Shown here piece by piece: positions 1 through 7,296 of a DNA stretch of 16,619 nucleotides. The notes beneath the pieces were generated by a model, which saw nothing but the letters and a program-made list of their open reading frames with translations, made no database searches and had not been told where the DNA came from. How positions within the stretch are numbered: the stretch's first letter is position 1; every line of letters starts with the position of its first letter. A program made the position numbers and the translations under genes. Source of the DNA: Lutispora sp041687175 (GTDB lineage: Bacteria; Bacillota; Clostridia; Lutisporales; Lutisporaceae); the NCBI RefSeq assembly GCF_041687175.1, contig NZ_JAWLCK010000061.1, forward strand, positions 1-16,619. The letters run 5' to 3'.

Positions 1-532
1 TATACATCCTTGCCAACAAGGCGGCATCTTCATCATTGATATCTATAAGCTTGTAGCTTAATATACTACGGGTCCTTTTTTTGAGTATTTCTTCTGCCAT
101 TATTACATCTATCTCTGCTTCAAATCTTCTGTGATATGCATCATACTTCTTTTTATCCTCTTTTTCATCCATGGCAAAGCCGGTTTTGTAATATATATAG
201 GGGTGGGTGTGAATATCGAGGGAGTAATGACACACATACCCATATAGATAGGCTTGTAATCTTTCTTTTACATCGCCTTTTTTCTTTTCTATTGCTTCCA
301 AAGCATAATCAAAGAAGGCTTTAACCTTTTCATGATGCAGCCTTGATCCTACTTTGCTCAGACTCTTCCCTTTTGCCCAAGGCCAGGCATTGTGATAGAA
401 GAAAACATCCGGTCCCTGAGTTCCGAGATTGAAAAGATTTCTATGTGAATTTATAACATTTATTACTCCTGTAGTATTTACTGATTTAACCATTCTATCT
501 CCACATAAATAATGGGTCAGCAGCGCAGGCAT
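1..532 (-). CDS. Zinc-dependent phospholipase C-family protein, C-terminus beyond the window
   Basis: The minus-strand frame stays open for 177 codons from an ATG at 532 to the left edge, so the C-terminal part is missing. An AAAGGTGGTG Shine-Dalgarno lies just upstream (about 541-551). The protein begins MPALLTHYLCGD. It carries the metal-ligand-like motifs of the PF00882 family: His7, GPDVFFYH at residues 40-47, and a His/Asp cluster CHYSLDIHTHPY at residues 101-112. In this fold such residues coordinate a cluster of zinc ions. There is no signal peptide, so this is probably one of the cytoplasmic, functionally uncharacterised clostridial members and not a secreted toxin-type phospholipase. 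Family assignment is fairly sure; the true substrate is unknown. It is divergent from the MFS gene at 657. Confidence 0.75.
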   Translation of the reverse strand, partial: MPALLTHYLCGDRMVKSVNTTGVINVINSHRNLFNLGTQGPDVFFYHNAWPWAKGKSLSKVGSRLHHEKVKAFFDYALEAIEKKKGDVKERLQAYLYGYVCHYSLDIHTHPYIYYKTGFAMDEKEDKKKYDAYHRRFEAEIDVIMAEEILKKRTRSILSYKLIDINDEDAALLARMY

Positions 533-570
533 AATAACACCACCTTTATGTTTCTACTTATCATATCATA

Positions 571-600
571 ATTATAGTATATATCTTTTATATTTGTCTT
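571..600 (-). promoter_or_regulatory. Possible sigma-A promoter for the phospholipase-family gene
   Basis: On the minus strand a perfect TATAAT (571-576) follows a weak -35, AAGACA (595-600), with an 18-base spacer. The -10 is about 40 bases upstream of the ATG at 532. The surroundings are very AT-rich, so chance matches are likely and this is tentative. Confidence 0.35.
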
Positions 601-656
601 TCATTTATAAGTTAACTAAAGTAAAATTAAACTATCAAGATTATGGAGGGAATCCT

Positions 657-1904
657 ATGTTAAAAAACTTTACCAAAGCGGAAAAAAGTTGGATATTCTA
701 TGATTGGGCTAATTCTGCCTATTCAGTTGTCATATCAGCCGCAATATTACCTATTTTTTTTAAAACCCTCGCAAAAAACGGTGGTGTAAGTCCCAATATG
801 GCGGATTCCTATTGGGGATATGCCAATTCCATAGCTACTTTGATAGTAGCCATTTTAGCTCCTATCCTGGGGACAGTAGGGGATTATAAAGGAAAGAAAA
901 TGCAGTTTTTTAAGTTCTTTTTTATCCTTGGAGTCCTGTCGACAGCTGCTCTTAGCTTTACAAACCAATGGATGCCACTCCTTATTATCTATATGGTTAC
1001 TGTCATAGGCTTTTCGTCAGCAAATATATTTTATGATGCATTTTTAATCGATGTAACCACAGAAGAGAAAATGGATACTGTCTCATCCTATGGCTTCGCC
1101 TTAGGCTACATAGGGGGAAGCACAATCCCCTTTGTCATATCCATAGGTCTTGTATTGTTTGGCAGCAAGATAGGAATAAGTTCAAGCCTTGCAGTTAAAA
1201 TGTCCTTTATGTTAACTGCAATATGGTGGATAATCTTTTCCATACCTATGCTTAAAAATGTAAAACAGATATATTATATTGAGAGAGAAAAAAATACTAT
1301 AAAGAAAAGCTTCCTAAGGCTTTATAATACCTTCATGAATATAAGGCAATATAAAAAGGTATTTGTTTTTCTTTTAGCATATTTTTTCTACATAGACGGA
1401 GTAAATACCATAATAAAAATGTCAACAGTATACGGAGATTCAGTGGGAGTGGGCAGCAATTCTTTATTGTTAGCACTTCTTATGACTCAGATCGTTGCTT
1501 TTCCTTTTGCCATTTTATATGGAAAACTGGCAAAAAAGGTAGGTACAAGAACTATGCTTCTTGTAGGCATAGCAATATACATAGTGATTTGCTTTGTGGG
1601 CTATAATATGAAAACTGCTGTTGAGTTTTGGATTTTAGCATTCCTGGTGGCTACATCCCAGGGTGGAATACAGGCCTTGTCCCGATCTTATTTTGGTAAG
1701 ATGATACCCAAGGAAAAAGCCAATGAGTTCTTCGGCTTCTATGATATTTTTGGGAAATTTGCTGCCATAATGGGTCCTGCTCTTTATGCCATGTTTAGCC
1801 AGATTACAGGCCATTCCCGTTACGGGGTATTGAGCGTATTGCTTCTCTTTGTTATCGGTGGAGCAATAATGATATTCGCTGTGCCTAAGGATGAAAAGGT
1901 CTAG
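657..1904 (+). CDS. MFS transporter of the UMF1 / Atg22-like family
   Basis: A 415-residue polytopic membrane protein with roughly 12 hydrophobic segments, the usual size for this family. The N-terminus EKSWIFYDWANSAYSVVIS (residues 9-27) is the hallmark of bacterial UMF1/Atg22-like permeases, which are related to the yeast vacuolar amino-acid effluxer Atg22. The bacterial members have no firmly assigned substrate; amino-acid or small-metabolite export is a family-based guess. I chose the ATG at 657 because GGAGGG at 645-650 sits directly upstream. An in-frame start at 594 would add 21 residues with no family similarity and no ribosome site. The gene ends at the bidirectional terminator, facing the aminotransferase gene. 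It appears to be a single-gene unit unrelated to the large leftward cluster. Confidence 0.85.
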   Translation: MLKNFTKAEKSWIFYDWANSAYSVVISAAILPIFFKTLAKNGGVSPNMADSYWGYANSIATLIVAILAPILGTVGDYKGKKMQFFKFFFILGVLSTAALSFTNQWMPLLIIYMVTVIGFSSANIFYDAFLIDVTTEEKMDTVSSYGFALGYIGGSTIPFVISIGLVLFGSKIGISSSLAVKMSFMLTAIWWIIFSIPMLKNVKQIYYIEREKNTIKKSFLRLYNTFMNIRQYKKVFVFLLAYFFYIDGVNTIIKMSTVYGDSVGVGSNSLLLALLMTQIVAFPFAILYGKLAKKVGTRTMLLVGIAIYIVICFVGYNMKTAVEFWILAFLVATSQGGIQALSRSYFGKMIPKEKANEFFGFYDIFGKFAAIMGPALYAMFSQITGHSRYGVLSVLLLFVIGGAIMIFAVPKDEKV

Positions 1905-1916
1905 GTATTGTGTATA

Positions 1917-1957
1917 AAAAAAGCTGTTTGGATCTAATAGAACCAAACAGCTTTTTA
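1917..1957. terminator. Bidirectional rho-independent terminator
   Basis: A perfect stem AAAAGCTGTTTGG / CCAAACAGCTTTT (arms about 1919-1931 and 1943-1955) encloses an 11-base loop. An A-run precedes it and a T-run follows it, so it works on both strands. It lies between the convergent stop codons of the MFS gene (1904) and the aminotransferase gene (1964). Confidence 0.92.
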
Positions 1958-1963
1958 CTTATC

Positions 1964-3109
1964 TTATTCTACCAAGCTCTTCTGAACTACAGCTACACCT
2001 TTGCCTAACTCTACAGGCATACCTGCTCTGTATGCTGCTCTCTCAATAGTTGCAATTACTGATACAAGATCATGTTTGTCAATGTTGCCCATATGGCCTA
2101 ATCTGAACATTTTTCCTGCATAGGCTGCTAAGCCTCCTGCCACCATGATGCCTTCTTCTGCCAATAGTCCTCTGAATTTTGCATCGTCTGTACCTTCAGG
2201 ATAAATCAGGTTTGATAGTGTAACTGCTCTGTAGCCTTCCTTTGCCAATACCTTGAATCCTAATGCTTCCAGTGCTGATTGCATTGCTTTTGCATATTTT
2301 TTATGTCTTGCATATCTATTTTCCAAGCCTTCTTCTTTCATAAGCCTTACTGATTCTTTTAATGCCCATATCAGGTTGACAGCAGGTGTTCCAAAGTACT
2401 TGGAAGGATCATTCATTATAGGAAGCCACTTCTCAAAATCTATATAGAATTCTGGAATAGTTCCTAAGCTCTTTCTTCTATCCAATGCTTTTTTGCTAGC
2501 CCAAAGCATTGTTAGTCCCGGTGCAACACCAAAAGCCTTCTGTGAACCTGTAAACAGTATGTCTATACCCATATCATCAACATATTCAGGCTCTCCTGCT
2601 GTTGCACAGACACCGTCAACTATGTAGATAGTATCAGGGAATTCCTTCATCATTTCGCCTATTTCTGCTACCGGTGCGCATACTCCTGTAGAAGTATCCA
2701 CATGTGTTACTGTCATGGCTGCATAATTTTTCTCTTTTAATTTCTCTCTTATTTTCTCAACAGGAACTGTATCGCCCCATTCGCAAGATAATACATCAAC
2801 ATTCAGACCTTTTCTGCTGCAAAGGTCTACGAATCTGTCTCCAAAGAAACCATTGGATACGATTAATACATTGTCATCCTTTTTAGTCACATTGGCAATA
2901 GCTGTTTCCATTCCCATTGTTCCAGTGCCTGCCAGTACAAATACCTCACCACTGCACTTAAACATAACCTTTAAGTCTTCTATCAATTCTTTAAAGTCTT
3001 TAACAAAAGCAGGATCACCAAAGGCCACTGTCTCTCTACCCATCTGATCTTGAATAGATCTTGCTACAGGTGTTGGCCCAGGTATCATTAACAATTTTCT
3101 TGTTTTCAT
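1964..3109 (-). CDS. Class V PLP-dependent aminotransferase (alanine/serine-glyoxylate or -pyruvate type)
   Basis: A 381-residue fold-type I PLP enzyme of the alanine-glyoxylate / serine-pyruvate aminotransferase family (COG0075-like). Visible features are the N-terminal MIPGPTPV substrate loop (8-15), a glycine-rich phosphate-binding segment LAGTGTMGMETA (59-70), the PLP ring aspartate in YIVDGVCATAGE (D165), the Schiff-base lysine in FTGSQKAFGVAPG (K191), and the C-terminal RLGHMGN substrate-carboxylate arginine motif. These enzymes move an amino group from serine or alanine to glyoxylate or pyruvate, and some bacterial members act in purine or sulfonate catabolism. The exact substrate is not determinable. 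I chose the ATG at 3109 because AGAGGAG (3119-3125) is 8-9 bases upstream; the GTG at 3118 overlaps that ribosome site. It lies just downstream of the sigma-54 activator gene but has its own promoter. It ends at the shared terminator at 1917-1957. Confidence 0.88.
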   Translation of the reverse strand: MKTRKLLMIPGPTPVARSIQDQMGRETVAFGDPAFVKDFKELIEDLKVMFKCSGEVFVLAGTGTMGMETAIANVTKKDDNVLIVSNGFFGDRFVDLCSRKGLNVDVLSCEWGDTVPVEKIREKLKEKNYAAMTVTHVDTSTGVCAPVAEIGEMMKEFPDTIYIVDGVCATAGEPEYVDDMGIDILFTGSQKAFGVAPGLTMLWASKKALDRRKSLGTIPEFYIDFEKWLPIMNDPSKYFGTPAVNLIWALKESVRLMKEEGLENRYARHKKYAKAMQSALEALGFKVLAKEGYRAVTLSNLIYPEGTDDAKFRGLLAEEGIMVAGGLAAYAGKMFRLGHMGNIDKHDLVSVIATIERAAYRAGMPVELGKGVAVVQKSLVE

Positions 3110-3159
3110 ATAAAACACTCCTCTTTACTAATAGTAAATATCGTTTTACCTATATTTTA

Positions 3160-3188
3160 ATTATATAACTATAGGATAATTAAGTCAA
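3160..3188 (-). promoter_or_regulatory. Sigma-A promoter of the aminotransferase gene
   Basis: On the minus strand TTGACT (3183-3188) and TATAAT (3160-3165) are separated by exactly 17 bases, a near-consensus housekeeping promoter. The predicted start of transcription is near 3153, giving a leader of about 43 bases before the ATG at 3109. It lies in the gap just after the activator gene's stop codon, so the aminotransferase can be expressed independently. Confidence 0.75.
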
Positions 3189-3204
3189 GAACTTACTCTA
3201 TACT

Positions 3205-5007
3205 CTATTGATAATCATTTAATTTTCTATATAGAGTAGTGATACTCATATTGAGCCTTTTTGCAACTTTTCTTTTCCCTTCCGTAGTGTCTCCATATAA
3301 ATCTATAAACTTCTTCAGTATTTTTTTCTCATATTCTCTAGTCATCTCATCCAAGCTTGTCAGGTTGTTTATGTCTATAGATCCTAAACCAAAAGCTTCG
3401 TCAGTGTAATTAATTTTATTGTCCCTGCTCAGTTTGTTTAGGAAATACTCAGGCATATCATCTAATCCGATTTCATCATCGTCTGAAAAATTGATAGCAT
3501 ACTCCAGTACATTTTCCAGTTCTCTTACATTGCCCGGCCAGCAATAGCTCATGAATTTTTCTTCTAGTTCCTTTGAAATATATTTCTCAGGCTTATTCAT
3601 TTTATTGCACAACTTTTTAATGATATATTGAGAAAGCAACAATATATCCTCTTCTCTTTCTTTTAATGATGGCAAATATAAGGGAATGACATTCAACCTG
3701 TAATATAGATCTTCCCTGAATTCGTTTCTCCTTACCATCTCTTCCAGATTCTTATGAGTTGCAGATATTATTCTCACATTTATATCTGTTGGCGTGGAGC
3801 TTCCTATTTTATCAATCTTTTTTTCTTGAAGGACTCTTAAAAGCTTTGCTTGTAGATGCAAAGGAAGGTCCGCAATCTCATCTAAGAATAATGTACCATT
3901 ATTCGCCTGCTCAAATTTACCTATTTTGCCCTTAGTGCTCGCTCCTGTGAAAGATCCTTTTTCATAGCCAAATAATTCGGACTCAATGAGATTTTCTGGT
4001 AGAGTAGCACAATTTATGGCTACAAAAGGTCCATCTTTTCTAAAGCTGGCATTATGGATAGATCTGGCGAAAAGTTCTTTACCGGTACCGCTGGCACCAT
4101 AAAGAAATATTGTAGAATCTGATTTCGCCGCTACTTTAGCTTTATCTATAATGTCCATCATTACCTTGCTTCGTCCAACAATATTCTCAAAGGTTATTAC
4201 ATTATCGTTATTATAAGTCATGGCACGATTCACTATTTCGTCCAGAGTGTCAAAATCAATAAGGGTAGAAATATTTTTATTATCAAGTATTATATAATTA
4301 ATCTTATATAGAACCTTAAGAATTTTGTCTCCTATTTCCCAATTTCCTAACAATTCCTTGTTATTTGTATCTTCGATTTTAAATTTCTTTATTATGTCAC
4401 TGATCCTTGTGTTGATGATTTTGCTTGATGAGAAATTTATGTCCAATGCCTTAATAGCCTTGGAATTAATGTGAATAATTTTTTCATCCTTATCCACAAT
4501 AATTATGCCTCTATTAATAGAATTAATAATTCCATTAATTTCGGCAATACCCATATTGAGTTTATTCATCATCATAATACCGGTTATTTCTTTCTCAATA
4601 CTTTCAGCAAAATGCTCAAGCATATCTAAGTACTCTTCTTTCTTGCTGAGCATTATCTCATCCTGTGTCTGGTTAAATGAAGCAAAACATACCACCCCAA
4701 TAACGTCTCCTTCAACTTTAATGGGGTATATCATGCTCTTTCGTTCCTTACATGTGTGTGCATTGTTGCATTGGCGACAAATAGCTCTGTTTCTATCATA
4801 TATATTGAGTTCCGGCTTACCGCTTTTTAAAACTTTAGCAAATAAAGAGTTTTCCGGGCTGGTTTCATTAATACGATAATAAAAGTCACCAGTACCTGCA
4901 ATTCTTAACAGATTTTCATCTACTACTGTAGTTTCAATGTTAAGTATGGATGAAAGGGATTCTGCTAAAGATTGTATTTTATCATCAATTAGCTTTAAAT
5001 ATGACAT
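3205..5007 (-). CDS. Sigma-54-dependent enhancer-binding transcriptional activator with cysteine-bearing sensor and PAS-like region
   Basis: A 600-residue bacterial enhancer-binding protein. Residues 1-140 look like a GAF-type sensor and contain CRQCNNAHTC (Cys77, Cys80, Cys86), a possible metal, iron-sulfur or redox site. Residues about 155-250 resemble a PAS domain. The AAA+ domain (about 275-500) has Walker A GASGTGKE (304-311), the sigma-54 contact loop as GSFTGA (351-356), Walker B GTLFLDEIAD (371-380) and the REDLYYRL arginine-finger region (431-438). A Fis-type helix-turn-helix ends the protein (about 574-600). There is no response-regulator receiver domain, so it probably senses a ligand directly. 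I preferred the ATG at 5007 over a GTG at 5016 because the latter lies inside the GAGGTG ribosome site. Likely targets in the window are the two -24/-12 promoters at 13991 and 14541. That link is inferred from the lack of another activator here. Confidence 0.93.
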   Translation of the reverse strand: MSYLKLIDDKIQSLAESLSSILNIETTVVDENLLRIAGTGDFYYRINETSPENSLFAKVLKSGKPELNIYDRNRAICRQCNNAHTCKERKSMIYPIKVEGDVIGVVCFASFNQTQDEIMLSKKEEYLDMLEHFAESIEKEITGIMMMNKLNMGIAEINGIINSINRGIIIVDKDEKIIHINSKAIKALDINFSSSKIINTRISDIIKKFKIEDTNNKELLGNWEIGDKILKVLYKINYIILDNKNISTLIDFDTLDEIVNRAMTYNNDNVITFENIVGRSKVMMDIIDKAKVAAKSDSTIFLYGASGTGKELFARSIHNASFRKDGPFVAINCATLPENLIESELFGYEKGSFTGASTKGKIGKFEQANNGTLFLDEIADLPLHLQAKLLRVLQEKKIDKIGSSTPTDINVRIISATHKNLEEMVRRNEFREDLYYRLNVIPLYLPSLKEREEDILLLSQYIIKKLCNKMNKPEKYISKELEEKFMSYCWPGNVRELENVLEYAINFSDDDEIGLDDMPEYFLNKLSRDNKINYTDEAFGLGSIDINNLTSLDEMTREYEKKILKKFIDLYGDTTEGKRKVAKRLNMSITTLYRKLNDYQ

Positions 5008-5056
5008 ATCTAACACCTCAATTTAATATAGAACCTATACTGGAATGTCTATATAT

Positions 5057-5085
5057 AGTATAAATCATTGTGAAGATATTGTCGA
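5057..5085 (-). promoter_or_regulatory. Sigma-A promoter of the activator gene
   Basis: On the minus strand TCGACA (5080-5085) and TATACT (5057-5062) have a 17-base spacer, about 45 bases upstream of the ribosome site. A housekeeping promoter for the activator and sigma-54 promoters for its presumed targets is the usual arrangement. Confidence 0.6.
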
Positions 5086-5131
5086 ATTATGTTTCTTTCC
5101 TTTTCTTCCAATTTTCCAATACTTTTTTATT

Positions 5132-6070
5132 TTATTCCTTATCCATAGGATCCACATGGACTCTTACTTCATGTATCTTGTCTAAAGATTGATGCACATT
5201 ATTCCTTACAATATCGCATATGTCATGAGCTTCAGCGATACTTACATTACTATCTACACATATATCCAAGTCTACCAGATAAAACGGGCCACTCTGCCTT
5301 ACACGAATGTCATGGGCATCCCTGACTCCATGGGTGCTCATAACTACTTCCTTTATTTTGACCAATTTTTCTTCTTCAGCAGATTTGTCCATAATCTGAT
5401 TTACTGCATCCTTGATTATGTCATACCCCATTTTTAATATGAATAAAGCTACTAATCCACCGGCAATAGGATCCATTATTGGGTATCCAAGAATTGCCCC
5501 ACCAATACCTATAAATGTTGCAATGGATGAGAATGCATCGGATCGATGATCCATGGCATTGGCTATAGTTGATGGACTGTTTATTCTTTTCCCGACTTTG
5601 TACGTGAGTCTGTACATCATTTCTTTGGTAATGATTGAGACTATTGCTGCATATAGGGCTATGATTCCAGGTGCCTCTATGGAACCGGCACTTATGGTTT
5701 CATAAGCAGTCTTTAGTATCTCAAATCCAGCTGCCACCAGCATTAATCCTACTATTGCAGAGGAAATGGCTTCAGCTTTTCCGTGACCGTAGGGATGGTC
5801 TTCGTCTGCAGGTTTTTTAGCAATCTTCAGGCTTATATATACCACAGCTGAAGCCACAATATCTGATGCAGAATGCATTGCATCAGCTACCATGGCGCTG
5901 CTTCCTCCCACAATACCTGCAAAGGCTTTAAATACTGTAAGTATAATGTTGCCTGCTACACCGATTATAGCCCATCTTTCAGCGGTTTTGAAATCTTCCT
6001 TATGTCTATCTATATCCTGCAATCCACAGTTTAGAAGCTCTTCTGATTTTTTCTCGTCTTGATTGATCAT
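5132..6070 (-). CDS. Cation diffusion facilitator (CDF) family metal exporter
   Basis: A 312-residue protein of typical CDF length that exports divalent metal ions from the cytoplasm in exchange for protons. An N-terminal cytoplasmic stretch (1-30) is followed by about six membrane helices and a roughly 80-residue cytoplasmic dimerisation domain at the C-terminus. The family signature DEDHPYGHGKAE is at 89-100. Metal-site residues are HSASD in TM2 (His66, Asp70) and DHRSD in TM5 (Asp174, Asp178). The site is therefore HxxxD in TM2 but DxxxD in TM5. Zinc transporters usually have His in both, and manganese ones Asn/Asp, so specificity (Zn, Mn, Fe, Co) is uncertain. An AAAGGAG lies 8 bases before the ATG. 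It is flanked by the activator gene and a hairpin at 6127. No link to the tct operon is evident except location. Confidence 0.92.
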   Translation of the reverse strand: MINQDEKKSEELLNCGLQDIDRHKEDFKTAERWAIIGVAGNIILTVFKAFAGIVGGSSAMVADAMHSASDIVASAVVYISLKIAKKPADEDHPYGHGKAEAISSAIVGLMLVAAGFEILKTAYETISAGSIEAPGIIALYAAIVSIITKEMMYRLTYKVGKRINSPSTIANAMDHRSDAFSSIATFIGIGGAILGYPIMDPIAGGLVALFILKMGYDIIKDAVNQIMDKSAEEEKLVKIKEVVMSTHGVRDAHDIRVRQSGPFYLVDLDICVDSNVSIAEAHDICDIVRNNVHQSLDKIHEVRVHVDPMDKE

Positions 6071-6126
6071 TATTTTTCTCCTTTCTCATTTAAATAGGAA
6101 TATTTATCATTTACCCATAAATAGCA

Positions 6127-6161
6127 AAATTGTATAGGAGAATAAATCTCCTATACAATTT
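6127..6161 (-). terminator. Perfect hairpin downstream of the UroD-like gene, probable terminator
   Basis: A 15-base-pair perfect inverted repeat (AAATTGTATAGGAGA at 6127-6141 and its complement at 6147-6161) surrounds a 5-base loop. Read leftward, the stem is followed by TTTTGCTATTTATG, only a short T-rich tract. It lies 66-100 bases past the stop of the gene at 6228 and before the CDF gene, so it probably ends the upstream transcript. An operator for the CDF gene is an alternative. Confidence 0.65.
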
Positions 6162-6227
6162 CTAAGTCAGATTAATTGCTACATATGAAATTATAAAGTC
6201 TTATTACTAATTATGATACTTTAGATA

Positions 6228-7235
6228 TTATTGTGACACTTTCTTAAGAAGTTCCTTTGCAACTTCGAATCTATCTTCATTTACATATAGAGGTACACAG
6301 CATCCTGGTCCATATATGAGTCTCTTATCTTCAACTTGATCCATTGCATCCTGAAGATGTGCTAAGAGTTCCTCATCACTTGCTTCATGCAATACCTTGA
6401 ACTCGTCAACTCCGCCGATTATTAACTTATCACTTTTGCTTCTTCCATCTTTCAATTTCAAATCTACCAGTCTGTCATGCCAATTGATAGCTTGTACCGG
6501 ATATTTTTCCAAGAGGTCGAACATTGGAGCATTACCATGCATATGCATAATGTTGAACCAAGTTTTACCCTGTACAGCCTCAAGTATCTGTAGATCATAT
6601 GGTCTACCAAACTCTTCATATTCTGCAACGCTCATTCTGTCATAGGTTCCCAACTGGCTGGCAAAGAATATTCCATCAGCTTCATTTTTAACTAACTCTT
6701 TAACAAAATTGATTGTGGTCTCTGTTATTACTTCTAAACCTTTTTTGAAATATTCAGGGTATTGTCTCATATGAACCAACATTTTGTCTCCGCTCATCTT
6801 TATTGCAGTAGTCAAAGGAGTAAATACAGTAACAACTACAGGAGCCTCTCCTTTAAATCTCTTGGTAATTTCTTTGGCTGCTAAAATAGAATCAGCCATT
6901 GAGCCTTGATCCATGGGCAATACATTAAGGTTCTTCCAATCCTCGGGCTTTTTGATTGAGAAATCTGTTACTACTCCAACACCTGAGCAAGTATTTGGCC
7001 ACTCACAGTCTCTTTCCGGCCATTTAATTTTAGAACCCCAATCCTGGATTGAATATAATCCTTGATAAGTTACCTTTACGAAATCCCAATTAAATCTTTC
7101 CTGGAACTGTATGGTCTTCTTAACAAGTTCCTTTGGATCTTCATCATAAGGCGGAAAATGCTTCCATAAATTCATTGCGGGTGTATCAAGTTTCTTTCCT
7201 GCTAATAATGCTTCTATTCTTTCTATAGGTTTCAT
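6228..7235 (-). CDS. Uroporphyrinogen decarboxylase (UroD)-fold protein, methyltransferase-like (copy 1)
   Basis: A 335-residue member of the PF01208/COG0407 superfamily. It lacks the N-terminal arginine-rich RQAGR motif of true heme-pathway UroD, so it is not expected to make coproporphyrinogen. The layout resembles the cobalamin-dependent MtaA/MtbA-type methyltransferases, which use zinc held by an HxC...C triad to activate a thiol. Here the equivalent sites read HMHGN (His231, His233) and YGPGCC (Cys312/Cys313), an HxH...C variant. TVFTPLTTA (136-144), EYEEFGRPYDLQ and INWHDR (250-255) are shared with the second copy at 9779. Function is inferred: a methyl transfer or a decarboxylation on a small acid is possible. 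I chose the ATG at 7235 because GGAGG lies 8 bases upstream; a TTG at 7241 is too close to it. It follows the CNNM gene by about 60 bases and may be cotranscribed. Confidence 0.8.
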   Translation of the reverse strand: MKPIERIEALLAGKKLDTPAMNLWKHFPPYDEDPKELVKKTIQFQERFNWDFVKVTYQGLYSIQDWGSKIKWPERDCEWPNTCSGVGVVTDFSIKKPEDWKNLNVLPMDQGSMADSILAAKEITKRFKGEAPVVVTVFTPLTTAIKMSGDKMLVHMRQYPEYFKKGLEVITETTINFVKELVKNEADGIFFASQLGTYDRMSVAEYEEFGRPYDLQILEAVQGKTWFNIMHMHGNAPMFDLLEKYPVQAINWHDRLVDLKLKDGRSKSDKLIIGGVDEFKVLHEASDEELLAHLQDAMDQVEDKRLIYGPGCCVPLYVNEDRFEVAKELLKKVSQ

Positions 7236-7296
7236 TGACAATTCCTCCTATTATATAAAATATATATTTAAATTGTTAGACAACATAGTTTACCTT

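Noticed and set aside
594..656. Extended N-terminus for the MFS transporter
   Set aside because: There is no ribosome site before it, and the UMF1 family signature begins just after the ATG at 657, which has GGAGGG directly upstream.
1635..1946. Open frame of about 100 codons antisense to the end of the MFS gene
   Set aside because: It overlaps a clear transporter gene and the terminator, and its sequence looks like a complement shadow with no family features.
4505..4879. Hydrophobic open frame antisense to the activator's sensor region
   Set aside because: It lies fully inside the activator gene; its hydrophobicity follows from the complementary codons, and no ribosome site supports it.
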